Shown in pieces: positions 34,962 through 44,541 of a stretch of 64,000 nt of DNA. Source of the stretch: SZUA-100 sp965248135 (lineage in GTDB: Bacteria; Pseudomonadota; Alphaproteobacteria; Rhizobiales; Rhizobiaceae); NCBI GenBank assembly GCA_965248135.1, contig CBDFIN010000012.1:2367661-2431660 (forward strand). The letters are read 5' to 3'. The translations under genes were made by a program, and so were the position numbers. The notes under the pieces are model-generated. The model was not told where the DNA came from, made no database searches, and worked only from the letters and a program-made list of their open reading frames with translations. Every line of letters begins with the position of its first letter. The stretch's first letter is position 1.

Positions 34962-36309
34962 GATATCAATGTTGTTGGTCGGAGTGGTCATCGGAATGGC
35001 CGCGATGGTTTTGATCACCCAGGAACAATCACGCCTGTTCTTGCGGCAATACAGTCTTAGTGGCGAGGCAAATGCCGCAGGATCCGAGACCTATCGTCAA
35101 TTGAATATTTTCGGCGATGTGTTCGAACGGGTTCGTTCGCAATATGTCAAGGAGCCCGAAGAAAAGAAGCTCATCAAAAGCGCTATTAACGGCATGTTGT
35201 CGTCGCTCGATCCGCATTCCAGCTACCTTGACGCCAAGGAGCAGAACGATATGCGGGTCCAGACCAAGGGTGAATTCGGCGGCCTTGGCATTGAAGTCAC
35301 CATGGAGAAAGAACTGATTAAGGTCATCACCCCTATTGATGAGACGCCGGCCTCTAAAGCTGGTGTATTGGCTGGTGATTTAATCACCAAGATCGATGGC
35401 GAAAATGTGCGCGGCCTGTCACTGCAGCAAGCGGTAGATAAGATGCGTGGTCCGGTAAACACACCGATTGTACTAACCGTGCTGCGCAAGGATGCCGACA
35501 AGCCGCTAGAGATTACCATTGTCCGCGCCATCATCAAGATCCGGTCGGTTCGCCACCGGGTGGAAGGCGACGATGTGGGCTATCTCCGCGTCACCGGATT
35601 TACTGAACAGACCTATGATGGCCTTTCCCAAGCCATAGACAAGTTAGAGGATAAACTCGGCGACAAGCTGAAGGGATTTGTTCTCGATTTGCGGCTTAAC
35701 CCTGGTGGGTTGCTTGATCAGTCGGTAAGCGTGTCCGATACATTTTTAGACCGGGGTGAGATCGTTTCGACCAGAGGCCGTAATCCTAATGAGGCTCGGC
35801 GTTATAATGCCCGCCCCGGCGATGAGACCGGTGGAAAACCGATAATTGTATTGATCAATGGCGGATCAGCAAGCGCTTCGGAAATTGTTGCCGGCGCCCT
35901 GCAGGATCACCGCCGGGCGACGATATTGGGCACCCGCTCCTTCGGCAAAGGTTCGGTTCAAACAATCATTTCGCTCGGACCCAATGGCGCACTTCGCCTG
36001 ACTACAGCCCTTTACTATACGCCCGCCGGCAAATCGATACAGGGCAAAGGCATTGAACCAGACATCGTGGTCAATCAGCCACTACCGGACCGTCTTAAGG
36101 GCCGGGTGGAGGCTAGCGGTGAATCCAAGCTGCGCGGTCATATTCCCGGAGCCAATGAAGACGACAAGGGCTCCGGTTCGTTCGCGTATATTCCGCCAGA
36201 TGCCAAAGATGATGTACAGTTGAACTATGCGCTTGATCTAATTCGCGGAGTAAAAAGTGATGCGTCCTTTCCGCCAAGTGCCGAAAAGGCGTTGAAAAAG
36301 AAGTCCTGA
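34951..36309 (+). CDS. ctpA: Carboxyl-terminal processing protease (S41)
   Basis: 452 residues. Signal anchor at 1-25, then the S41 N-terminal region, a PDZ domain (FGGLGIEVTMEKELIKVITPIDETPASKAGVLAGD) and the protease core with catalytic Ser in INGGSASASEIVAGALQDH and Lys in GTRSFGKGSVQT. It trims periplasmic or membrane proteins, in several bacteria including peptidoglycan hydrolases, which fits the partner gene just upstream. Confidence 0.95.
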   Translation: MIRRISMLLVGVVIGMAAMVLITQEQSRLFLRQYSLSGEANAAGSETYRQLNIFGDVFERVRSQYVKEPEEKKLIKSAINGMLSSLDPHSSYLDAKEQNDMRVQTKGEFGGLGIEVTMEKELIKVITPIDETPASKAGVLAGDLITKIDGENVRGLSLQQAVDKMRGPVNTPIVLTVLRKDADKPLEITIVRAIIKIRSVRHRVEGDDVGYLRVTGFTEQTYDGLSQAIDKLEDKLGDKLKGFVLDLRLNPGGLLDQSVSVSDTFLDRGEIVSTRGRNPNEARRYNARPGDETGGKPIIVLINGGSASASEIVAGALQDHRRATILGTRSFGKGSVQTIISLGPNGALRLTTALYYTPAGKSIQGKGIEPDIVVNQPLPDRLKGRVEASGESKLRGHIPGANEDDKGSGSFAYIPPDAKDDVQLNYALDLIRGVKSDASFPPSAEKALKKKS

Positions 36310-36388
36310 CTGCGCTTTGATGTTTGCTGTGCTCGCATTATGAATCTTATAATGCGGTATTTGCGTTCAACCCATTGCTGCGACCACC

Positions 36389-37537
36389 ATGGATGAATTA
36401 AACACCCCGCTGGGATTGGAAAACAAGGACGCCTCTGCCGCAACGCCGTATGGATTTGCCAAAATTCTTGCCGGGCTTGGGCTGATTGGAGTTGGTGCGG
36501 TTGTCAGTTGGGCCTATTTTGCCGGTGACCCGCAAAGCCCTCAATTGCCATCGGCTGCAGTGACCGGCGATGGCAAGAAAGTTACCGCGATAGAGGCCGC
36601 ACCATTGCGGCCTGGTACCAGTTCTTCCGAGCGAGTGTTGACCAAAAGCGATGCACAAAAGCCGGCGCGGCTGGATGAAATGCAAGCCGACGGGGCGCTT
36701 GAAGAACCAACAATTACCTTCATAAAACCTACTTCGTCGGGACCGCAAAAGCTCTCACACCTGCCGGATAAATCGCTGACCGAAAAGTCTGTTTTTGGGC
36801 TGCTGCCGCGCAAGTCGAAATCTGGCAAGCGCCCGCTGGATGCCTATGCAAGACCCGTATTGGGGGCTGGCCCAACCCGTATTGCCATCATCGTCGGTGG
36901 TCTGGGGCTTAGTCAGTCGGGCAGCAAATCTGCCATTGAGCAGCTGCCGGGGGCGGTGACCCTGGCCTTTGCGCCTTACGGAAATTCGCTCGGACGCTGG
37001 ATGAAAATGGCCCGCCAGGATGGTCATGAATTACTCATGCAGGTGCCGATGGAGCCAATCGGCTATCCCACTGTCAATCCGGGCAAACACACGCTCGTCA
37101 CCAATACGGCTGCTGGAAAAAATCTGGAGAGCCTGCATTGGTCGATGGCAAGAATGACCAATTATACCGGTATCATGAATTATTTGGGTGCCAGGATTCT
37201 TGCCGATGAAGGGGCGTTAGGTCCGGTTTTTGGCGAGATTGCCGGCCGCGGCCTGTTGTTTCTTGATGATGGATCAACCCGTGAGAGCAAGGCTGAATCC
37301 GTTGCGAAAACCGTCGGTTTACCGTTTTTGAAAGGCAACATCGTATTAGATGCCGGCCGTTCCGCTGCTGAGATTAAAAAGAACCTGTTGTTGCTGGAGA
37401 AATTGGCGCGTCGCCGCGGCATGGCGATTGGCATGGCGTCGGCCTTTCCCAAATCGGTCAAAAGCATTGCCGCCTGGGCGAAACAAGCAGAAAAACGGGG
37501 AGTGGAGCTGGTGCCGGTTTCCGCATTATTGCAATGA
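36389..37537 (+). CDS. Divergent polysaccharide deacetylase family protein (YibQ-like)
   Basis: 382 residues. One membrane segment at about 24-46 is followed by a low-complexity periplasmic linker up to residue 150. The domain then begins RIAIIVGGLGLSQSGSKSAIEQLPGAVTLAFAPYGNSLGRW and continues HELLMQVPMEPIGYP and LLFLDDGSTRESKAESVAKTVGLPF. The NodB-like fold is recognised, but the canonical metal triad is altered as in this divergent family. Probably cell-envelope related, since it follows envC and ctpA. Confidence 0.87.
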   Translation: MDELNTPLGLENKDASAATPYGFAKILAGLGLIGVGAVVSWAYFAGDPQSPQLPSAAVTGDGKKVTAIEAAPLRPGTSSSERVLTKSDAQKPARLDEMQADGALEEPTITFIKPTSSGPQKLSHLPDKSLTEKSVFGLLPRKSKSGKRPLDAYARPVLGAGPTRIAIIVGGLGLSQSGSKSAIEQLPGAVTLAFAPYGNSLGRWMKMARQDGHELLMQVPMEPIGYPTVNPGKHTLVTNTAAGKNLESLHWSMARMTNYTGIMNYLGARILADEGALGPVFGEIAGRGLLFLDDGSTRESKAESVAKTVGLPFLKGNIVLDAGRSAAEIKKNLLLLEKLARRRGMAIGMASAFPKSVKSIAAWAKQAEKRGVELVPVSALLQ

Positions 37538-37577
37538 GGGCGCAAAACAGGAAAAAGTCGCTGTTAGGAGGGGCTTG

Positions 37578-38093
37578 ATGGTCGACGTGGAACAAATGCG
37601 GGAGAAAATGCCATGGCGGGCCTGCGTCGGGATAATGGTGCTCAATGGTGACGGCAAAGTATGGGCCGGTCGCCGGATCGAGAAACCCAACAGCGAATAT
37701 GCTGTTGCAAAGCTGTGGCAAATGCCGCAGGGAGGGATCGACAAGGGCGAGAAACCAATAGTGGCCGCCCTTCGTGAACTATTTGAAGAAACCGGCATCG
37801 AAAGCGTTGAATTTCTCGATAAAGCGCCGGGTTGGTTTACCTATGAATTGCCGGATGATCTTATCGGTGTCGGTCTGAAGGGTAAATTTCGTGGACAAAA
37901 ACAACGCTGGTTTGCTTATCGCTTTACCGGCGAGGAGAGCGAAATCCGTATCAACCCGCCTCCGGGCGGCGAAAAGGCCGAATTCGACCAATGGCGATGG
38001 GTGGATATGAATGAACTGGTGGAGATGGTGGTGGATTTCAAGCGGCCGCTCTATCGCAAGATAGTCCAGGCACTTGAGCATCTGGCCAAATGA
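37578..38093 (+). CDS. rppH: RNA pyrophosphohydrolase, Nudix (first of two)
   Basis: 171 residues from ATG 37578 after AGGAGGGG. The Nudix box is complete (GGIDKGEKPIVAALRELFEETGI) and the RppH-specific elements WQMPQGG and FRGQKQRWFAYRF are present. RppH removes pyrophosphate from 5'-triphosphate RNA ends and starts mRNA decay. Its stop overlaps the next gene by four bases. Confidence 0.9.
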   Translation: MVDVEQMREKMPWRACVGIMVLNGDGKVWAGRRIEKPNSEYAVAKLWQMPQGGIDKGEKPIVAALRELFEETGIESVEFLDKAPGWFTYELPDDLIGVGLKGKFRGQKQRWFAYRFTGEESEIRINPPPGGEKAEFDQWRWVDMNELVEMVVDFKRPLYRKIVQALEHLAK

Positions 38094-38623
38094 TCGACCG
38101 TGCGGCAATCGATAACCGGCCTTACCGGGCCAATGTGGGTATTTGCCTGTTTAACCGCGCTGGCAATGTGTGGGCAGGGCGATGCCAATCGTCTGGTCCT
38201 GAAATAGTCACGCCCGGTCATGACTGGCAGATGCCCCAGGGAGGTGTCGACGTAAACGAAGATCTGGTTGCGGCGGCCCGCCGGGAATTGTTGGAGGAAA
38301 CCGGCGTTTCCTCGGTCCAATTGCTGAAAGCGAGCGGCGAGTGGTGGTATTATGATTTTCCGCTGATTTCGGTGCCAGCCAGCCACAAACTCAGCCCCTT
38401 TCGCGGCCAAAAACAGCAATGGGTAGCATTTCTGTTTTTAGGCAATGATTCCGAAATATCGATTACCGCCGAGCACGTCGACGAACCACAGGAATTCTTT
38501 CAATGGGGCTGGAGGTCACTTGGTGATATGCCTGAAATGGTGGTGCCGTTCAAAAGGCCTGTCTATCAAAAGGTGGTCGCGGCGTTTTCAGGGATCACTT
38601 TGCCAGCTGCCACAATTTCTTAA
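38090..38623 (+). CDS. RppH-like Nudix hydrolase (second of two)
   Basis: 177 residues, beginning in the stop of the first Nudix gene. Layout is the same: YRANVGICLFNRAGNVWAGR, WQMPQGGVDVNEDLVAAARRELLEETGV (complete Nudix box) and FRGQKQQWVAFLFLG. It looks like a diverged duplicate of its neighbour. One copy may act on RNA ends and the other on dinucleoside polyphosphates, but nothing in the sequence decides which. Confidence 0.88.
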   Translation: MIDRAAIDNRPYRANVGICLFNRAGNVWAGRCQSSGPEIVTPGHDWQMPQGGVDVNEDLVAAARRELLEETGVSSVQLLKASGEWWYYDFPLISVPASHKLSPFRGQKQQWVAFLFLGNDSEISITAEHVDEPQEFFQWGWRSLGDMPEMVVPFKRPVYQKVVAAFSGITLPAATIS

Positions 38624-39048
38624 AACCCCTCACACTTATCGCCCAGCATTTCCTGCACCACATGGGTGATTTTACCTTCAGCATAGGAGTATGTTTCGCG
38701 ATTGAGCTGCTCATTGCTTTCAAAGCGATAGCAGACATCAATAATATCAACGCCATCATTTGACGAGACGACCTGAAGAAGCAGAATTGCGCCCTTTGTA
38801 GCGTCTTCCCATTCATCAAGACTAGCTAAAAATTCTTCACGGGATTGCGTGATGCCGAGATCGCGCAACTCGATGAGGGTGCCTTGTGCAATAATTTTTT
38901 CAAATCCGGGGTGATTGACCTTGGTCAGTGCGATAAACCAGGCCTGCACCTCGGCAGACATCAGCGGTTCTTGTGCCATGCCGGCAGGCATGTATGCCGC
39001 CAGCAAAACAAAGGCTGCCGCAATAAATTGGATGGTTGTCCTGGTCAT
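38620..39048 (-). CDS. Secreted protein of unknown function, NTF2-like
   Basis: 142 residues with a clear signal peptide (residues 1-25, AAYMPAGMAQEP). The rest resembles a small cone-shaped NTF2/SnoaL fold (VQAWFIALTKVNHPGFEKIIAQGTLIELRDLGITQSREEFLASLDEW), but no specific family is recognised. It is periplasmic by prediction. Convergent with the second Nudix gene, overlapping by four bases. Confidence 0.7.
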   Translation of the reverse strand: MTRTTIQFIAAAFVLLAAYMPAGMAQEPLMSAEVQAWFIALTKVNHPGFEKIIAQGTLIELRDLGITQSREEFLASLDEWEDATKGAILLLQVVSSNDGVDIIDVCYRFESNEQLNRETYSYAEGKITHVVQEMLGDKCEGF

Positions 39049-39158
39049 TTGGATGGTCCAATTGTTTCATTGCTACGCTCTCCTATCAGACCATAAAGCG
39101 AATTGCCAAGAATTCGTTCCGTTTTGGTTAGGACAGTTGGTACGCGGAAGAACGTCTT

Positions 39159-40022
39159 TCACGGTGGAACCGGCAGGTTGCGCATTTGCACCAAGGCCAT
39201 CGGACGGCTCAGGCTTAATGCATCTTTTTCCAGCATCAACTCTTCGCCGCCCCGCCCCGCCGCCCTTTGCAAAACTTCAAATACCGAGGAGGTGGTTTTC
39301 TCCAGCGCTTTTTCAAGGGGCAGCCCCTGAAGCATATGCGCCAAAAATAACGCGGCCGTGAGATCGCCAACGCCGTTCGGCGGATCCGCCACAAAAAAAT
39401 GTTCGGCCATAACCGTTTTACCGCTTTCTATCAACAAGTTACCGGTCGCGCCGCGCAGCATCGAGAAGGCCGAAGTCACCAGATTTTTTGGCCGGCCTAG
39501 TTGGGTCACGGCTGACAGAATGTCACTGTTGGTTTCAAAATCTTGCTGTCGGCAAAGCCAGGCAAGCTCAAAGCGGTTTGGCGTGATTAAATCGGCAAGT
39601 GGTACAAGATTATCGCGTATTGATGCGGCAATTTCGTTGCTGACATATAAACCACCAGCATCACCGATAACCGGGTCGCAAACATACACAATATCCGGGT
39701 TGGTGGATTTGATTTTACCGATAAACCGGGCAATTGCCGCCGCCTGTGAAGGGTGGGCAAGATAACCACTCAAAACTGCGCCAACCTCACTCAACCACGG
39801 TGCGTTGGTAAGATCATCGAGCAGACCGGCAAACTCGTCTGCTTCAGCCACAATGCGGGTTGCCGGCCCGTGCCCCGGGTGCCAGGGCAGGGTAATGGTT
39901 GGCACAGCCCACACATTGTGGCCCAGAACTTCAAGCGCAAATACACAGGCCCGATTACCAACCGTGCCGCGCACCACATGGCTCGATATGACGATGACCG
40001 CCGGCTTTGGGATAGTTTCCAC
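39159..40022 (-). CDS. pdxY: Pyridoxal kinase
   Basis: 287 residues. PdxY/PdxK pattern: VIVISSHVVRGTVGNRACVFALEVLGHNVWAVPTI at the start, YVCDPVIGDAGGLYV, LITPNRFELAWL and the anion hole/catalytic Asp region PPNGVGDLTAALFLA (GVGDxx in place of GTGD). It phosphorylates pyridoxal to pyridoxal 5'-phosphate for salvage. Six bases separate it from the small membrane protein gene upstream. Confidence 0.93.
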   Translation of the reverse strand: METIPKPAVIVISSHVVRGTVGNRACVFALEVLGHNVWAVPTITLPWHPGHGPATRIVAEADEFAGLLDDLTNAPWLSEVGAVLSGYLAHPSQAAAIARFIGKIKSTNPDIVYVCDPVIGDAGGLYVSNEIAASIRDNLVPLADLITPNRFELAWLCRQQDFETNSDILSAVTQLGRPKNLVTSAFSMLRGATGNLLIESGKTVMAEHFFVADPPNGVGDLTAALFLAHMLQGLPLEKALEKTTSSVFEVLQRAAGRGGEELMLEKDALSLSRPMALVQMRNLPVPP

Positions 40023-40028
40023 CGAATG

Positions 40029-40286
40029 CTAGGAGAAATAGGTGTTGTAGAGATAAATTGCCAATCCGATGAATACGATCAAAGACAGGCTCCGTCCAAT
40101 GCGCGTTCCCCAGACTTCGATCGGGTCATCGGCATCCTGATCTTTGCCCATGAAGTGATCGCGCGCCTTGTCGGCCGTGCGTGCCAGCGATGACGCGCCG
40201 ACCGATTCGCTTTCACGCTCGATCCTTTCAAGCACACGGTGCGCCTCGTCTCGACTGCGCGCCTTGCTTTCTTTTCTCTCGCTCAT
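40029..40286 (-). CDS. Small single-span membrane protein of unknown function
   Basis: 85 residues from ATG 40286 after GGATGAATTG. The N-terminal 60 residues are charged and helical (EAHRVLERIERESESVGASSLARTADKARDHFMGKD), followed by one membrane segment (SLSLIVFIGLAIYLYNTYF) at the very end. Tail-anchored layout. Small proteins of this kind next to aconitase occur in Rhizobiales; no function is known to me. Between acnA and pdxY on the same strand. Confidence 0.75.
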   Translation of the reverse strand: MSERKESKARSRDEAHRVLERIERESESVGASSLARTADKARDHFMGKDQDADDPIEVWGTRIGRSLSLIVFIGLAIYLYNTYFS

Positions 40287-40320
40287 CAATTCATCCTGTC
40301 ATGCGGATCAATTCACACGA

Positions 40321-43005
40321 TTAGCTGCGGTTGAGATTGCGCAACACATAATGCAGAATACCGCCATTGCGATAATAATCCAACTCATCTTCGGTATCGA
40401 TGCGCGAAAGCAGCGTGATGGTCTTTTTCGAACCATCCTCGAAGGTGATTTCAGCCTCAATTTCCTGTCGCGGCACCAGCGACCCAAGACCGGAAATGGA
40501 CACCTGTTCCTTGCCGGTCATCGCCAGTGAATCCCACGAATCATCACCGGTAAAGACCAGTGGTAATACGCCCATGCCAACCAGATTGGAGCGGTGAATG
40601 CGCTCAAAGCTCTGAGCAATGACGGCGCGAACGCCCAAAAGACGGGTACCCTTTGCCGCCCAGTCGCGCGACGAGCCGGTGCCATATTCCTTGCCGGCGA
40701 AAACGACCAGCGGCACGCCCTCATCGCCGTAGCGCATGGCGACATCGTAGATTGCACCTTCTTCTCCCGACGGCCAGTGGCGGGAATAACCACCCTCGAC
40801 GCCCTTGAGCATCTGGTTCTTGATGCGGATATTGGCGAATGTACCGCGCATCATCACCTGATGATTGCCGCGTCTGGAACCGTATGAGTTGAAGTCCAGG
40901 GGGCGCACCTGGTGGTCGCGCAAATAGTGTCCGGCGGGGCTTTCTCCCTTAATTGCGCCTGCCGGTGATATGTGGTCGGTGGTAATCGAGCCTGCAAACA
41001 GGCCCAAAATACGAGCATCGACGATATCGCCAACCGGCGCCACATCCATGGTCATGCCATCGAAATAGGGCGGGTTTTGCACATAGGTCGATTGGGCATC
41101 CCACTCATAGGTCTGGCCACCGCTGACGGCTATTTTCTGCCAATCCTTGTCACCGGCAAAGACATTGCCATAGCGGCTGCGGAACATTTCCTCGGTGATG
41201 GTCGTGCGAATGATTTCAGCGACCTCGCGATTGGAAGGCCAGATGTCCTTCAAGAAAACGTCGTTGCCTTGCTGATCCTGGCCAAGCGGGTGGTTGGCGA
41301 CATCGATATTCAGCGAACCGGCAATCGCATAGGCGATAACCAGCGGCGGAGAGGCAAGGAAGTTGGCGCGAATATCCGGGCTGATGCGGCCTTCAAAGTT
41401 GCGATTGCCGGAAAGAACCGAACAGGCGACCAGGCCGTTATCATTGATGGCTTCGGAAATCTCTTCAGCCAACGGACCCGAATTACCGATACAGGTGGTG
41501 CAACCATAACCAACCAGATTAAAGCCCAGCGCATCAAGGTCCTTGGTCAGATCGGCCTTGTCGAGATAGTCGGTAACCACCTGGGAGCCAGGTGCCAGTG
41601 AGGTCTTGACCCAGGGCTTGACTTCAAGGCCCTTGGCGCGCGCGTTGCGGGCAACCAGCCCGGCGGCAATCAACACCGAGGGATTGGAAGTATTGGTGCA
41701 GGAAGTGATGGCAGCGACGACCACATCGCCATTGCCGAGTACGAAATCCCTGCCTTCAACGGTTACCGGCTGCTTTCCGGCGGCGTCTGAAAATTCTGAC
41801 TGCATGATATTGTCAAACACCTTGTCGGCCCCAGCCAAGGTAATGCGGTCCTGCGGCCGCTTCGGCCCTGAGATCGAAGCAACGACATTGGCCATATCGA
41901 GTTCAAGCGTATCGGTAAATTCAGGATCGGCGGTGGTCACATCGCGCCACATGCCTTGCGCTTTTGCATAGGCCTCAACCAATTTAAGACGATCCTTGTC
42001 GCGGCCCGACGAATTGAGATAGGTGATCGTGTCGCGGTCGATCGGGAAGAAGCCGCAGGTGGCGCCATATTCAGGCGCCATATTGGCAATCGTTGCCTGA
42101 TCTTCAAGCGTCAGGTTTTCAAGACCCGGACCAAAGAACTCGACGAACTTGCCGACAACGCCGCGCTGCCGCAGCATTTCGACAATCACCAGCACCAGAT
42201 CGGTCGCGGTAATGCCATCATTCAATTTGCCGTCAAGCCGAAAACCGATGACTTCCGGCACCAGCATGGTGACCGGCTGACCCAGCATGGCGGCCTCTGC
42301 CTCGATGCCGCCAACACCCCAGCCGAGCACCGAAAGACCGTTTACCATGGTGGTGTGGCTATCGGTGCCAACCAGTGTGTCCGGGTAGGCAATGGTTTCG
42401 CCATTTTGTTCCTTGGTCCACACCGTTTGCGCCAGATATTCCAGATTAACCTGGTGGCAGATACCGGTGCCTGGCGGCACGACGCGGAAGTTTTCAAATG
42501 CTTGCTGGCCCCACTTTAAAAATGTATAGCGTTCGCCGTTACGCTCATATTCCCGCGCAACGTTTTTACCAAAGGCATCAGCGCCGCCGAAATAGTCAAC
42601 CATAACAGAATGGTCGATAACCAGATCGACCGGCACCTGCGGATTGATCTTTTTGGTATTACCGCCAAGATTTGCAGTTGCATCGCGCATTGCAGCGAGA
42701 TCAACCACCGCTGGTACACCGGTAAAGTCCTGCATCAAAACCCGCGCCGGGCGATAGGCGATTTCGCTGCCAGCCGAGCCCTTGTCATTAACCCAATCGG
42801 CAACGGCGCGAATGTCGGCGGCGGTGACCGAGCGGCCATCTTCGAACCGCAGCAGATTTTCCAGCAAAACCTTGAGCGAATATGGCAGACGCGATGCGCC
42901 GGCAAGGCCATTTGCTTCGGCTTCCACCAGGCTGAAATAGGTGTAATCCTTACCTTCAACGGACAGGGTTTTGCGGCATTTGAACGTGTCAAGTGATTGG
43001 TGCAT
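40321..43005 (-). CDS. acnA: Aconitate hydratase A
   Basis: 894 residues, full length. Cluster cysteines are in AITSCTNTSNPSV and YGCTTCIGNSG, and substrate-binding segments include GTDSHTTMVNGLSVLGWGVGGIEAEAAMLGQP and the C-terminal KEYGTGSSRDWAAKGT. It interconverts citrate and isocitrate in the TCA cycle. Its promoter should lie in the 110 bases to the amidase side (43006-43115), where nothing else is seen. Confidence 0.97.
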   Translation of the reverse strand: MHQSLDTFKCRKTLSVEGKDYTYFSLVEAEANGLAGASRLPYSLKVLLENLLRFEDGRSVTAADIRAVADWVNDKGSAGSEIAYRPARVLMQDFTGVPAVVDLAAMRDATANLGGNTKKINPQVPVDLVIDHSVMVDYFGGADAFGKNVAREYERNGERYTFLKWGQQAFENFRVVPPGTGICHQVNLEYLAQTVWTKEQNGETIAYPDTLVGTDSHTTMVNGLSVLGWGVGGIEAEAAMLGQPVTMLVPEVIGFRLDGKLNDGITATDLVLVIVEMLRQRGVVGKFVEFFGPGLENLTLEDQATIANMAPEYGATCGFFPIDRDTITYLNSSGRDKDRLKLVEAYAKAQGMWRDVTTADPEFTDTLELDMANVVASISGPKRPQDRITLAGADKVFDNIMQSEFSDAAGKQPVTVEGRDFVLGNGDVVVAAITSCTNTSNPSVLIAAGLVARNARAKGLEVKPWVKTSLAPGSQVVTDYLDKADLTKDLDALGFNLVGYGCTTCIGNSGPLAEEISEAINDNGLVACSVLSGNRNFEGRISPDIRANFLASPPLVIAYAIAGSLNIDVANHPLGQDQQGNDVFLKDIWPSNREVAEIIRTTITEEMFRSRYGNVFAGDKDWQKIAVSGGQTYEWDAQSTYVQNPPYFDGMTMDVAPVGDIVDARILGLFAGSITTDHISPAGAIKGESPAGHYLRDHQVRPLDFNSYGSRRGNHQVMMRGTFANIRIKNQMLKGVEGGYSRHWPSGEEGAIYDVAMRYGDEGVPLVVFAGKEYGTGSSRDWAAKGTRLLGVRAVIAQSFERIHRSNLVGMGVLPLVFTGDDSWDSLAMTGKEQVSISGLGSLVPRQEIEAEITFEDGSKKTITLLSRIDTEDELDYYRNGGILHYVLRNLNRS

Positions 43006-43115
43006 GAGGTCCTCAGAATTTGGGAATTGGCGCGTCAGCGATTTTACGGACTTATAGGGTTAAATTTATGGCAAAGCCAATACTACAATGGTGGCGTCTG
43101 CCGGGAATGCTAATT

Positions 43116-44540
43116 TCAGCGTGGATCGATGGGACCGCCTTTAAAACCGACAATCTGCTCAATCACCCGGGCAGTTGCCAGCAATTTGGCCTCGCCGCGT
43201 GGCGGGCCTATCAGTTGCAGCCCGACGGGCATGTTATCGACATTAAATCCAACCGGCAGGGACAGCGATGGCAGGCTGGTGGTCGTCGAAAGAAAAGAGA
43301 ACTGTAGCCAGTCAACATAATCGCGCACCGGCTGACCATCGACAACTAGCGGATATTCCTCTTCCACCGATCCTGGGTCAAGACCAACGACAGGGCAGGC
43401 CAGCACATCGAAATCCTGCAGAAATTGATGCATATTGGTGAAAATTTTTGACCGCGCGCGCTGGGCGTCATAGATCTGCACGGTGGAAAGATCACGGCCC
43501 AACTGGATATTTTCCCGCAAGGTCGGTTTGAAACCCTTTTGCACCTGGGCTGGACGCCGTCCGGCCCCTGCGGCCCAGGACATGGCGCGCAGGGTAATAT
43601 AGGTCTCGTAAAGAGCCGGCAGGAGAGGACAGGCCTCCTCCACGATATTTCCTGCACCAGCGACCATTGCCAACGCCTTTTCCAGATTGGCCACCATCGA
43701 CTTTTCAACCGGGGCAAGGCCGTCCAAATCCTTTGACCAGGCGATCCTGATCGCAGTATCGGCTTGCCGCACCGCCTGTTGAAACGGTTGGCGCGGTGCT
43801 TCTATGCTGATCGGCAAGGCCGGGTCGAAACCTGACATGGTATCAAGCAATAGCGCCACATCCATTACCGAGCGGCCCATCGGGCCCTGAACACCTTCGG
43901 TGGCAAATGCCAGATCGGCAGATGCGCCACAGGCGCGGCCAGGGCTGGGCCTCAGGCCCACCACCCCGCAATAGGCTGCCGGTGTACGCAACGAGCCGGC
44001 AAGATCCGATCCGTGGGCCAGCCAGGCTTCGCCGGTGGCCAGCGAGACAGCCGCTCCGCCGGAAGATCCACCGGCATTTTTGGTCATATCCCAGGGGTTG
44101 CGGGTCATGCCGAAGACCGGATTGAAAGTGTTGCCACCGGCGCCCATTTCCGGTGTGTTCGATTTGGCGATGACAATGCCGCCACGCGCCTCCAGCCGCT
44201 CGACTATCGGATCGCTGTTCTTGGGTATAAAATCTTTCAGCGCTGGTGTGCCCCAGGTGGAGCGAACACCTGCGACGGCGGCCAGATCCTTGATGGTCAG
44301 TGGCAAACCTGCGAGCCAGCCCGGTTCATCGCTATTTGCCGCACGGGTTTTCAAATCACCAAGCGCTGCTCTTGCCCGCTCTTCGCAAAGGGTGGGCAGG
44401 GCGTTGACCTTGTCTTCTACCTGGCCAATGCGCTCAAAAGCGGCATCCAGCAACTCGACTGGCTTGATTTCGCCCTTTTTAAGCAGTGCGACTACCTGAT
44501 GTGCCTCAAGCGCACAAAGTTCCGGTCCTGTATAGTTCAT
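43116..44540 (-). CDS. Amidase (amidase signature family)
   Basis: 474 residues. The Ser-cisSer-Lys triad elements are visible: catalytic lysine in LPLTIKDLAAVAG and the glycine/serine stretch TKNAGGSSGGAAVSLATGEAWLAHGSDLAGSLRTPAAYCGVVGLRPSPGR. It hydrolyses an amide; substrate unknown. The C-terminus (LSLPVGFNVDNMPVGLQLIGPP) is standard. One base separates it from the phosphodiesterase gene upstream, so the two are co-transcribed. Confidence 0.9.
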   Translation of the reverse strand: MNYTGPELCALEAHQVVALLKKGEIKPVELLDAAFERIGQVEDKVNALPTLCEERARAALGDLKTRAANSDEPGWLAGLPLTIKDLAAVAGVRSTWGTPALKDFIPKNSDPIVERLEARGGIVIAKSNTPEMGAGGNTFNPVFGMTRNPWDMTKNAGGSSGGAAVSLATGEAWLAHGSDLAGSLRTPAAYCGVVGLRPSPGRACGASADLAFATEGVQGPMGRSVMDVALLLDTMSGFDPALPISIEAPRQPFQQAVRQADTAIRIAWSKDLDGLAPVEKSMVANLEKALAMVAGAGNIVEEACPLLPALYETYITLRAMSWAAGAGRRPAQVQKGFKPTLRENIQLGRDLSTVQIYDAQRARSKIFTNMHQFLQDFDVLACPVVGLDPGSVEEEYPLVVDGQPVRDYVDWLQFSFLSTTTSLPSLSLPVGFNVDNMPVGLQLIGPPRGEAKLLATARVIEQIVGFKGGPIDPR

Positions 44541-44541
44541 G

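Noticed and set aside
40972..42519. Plus-strand frames of 120-210 codons within the aconitase gene
   Set aside because: Antisense shadows of a fully conserved 894-residue aconitase.
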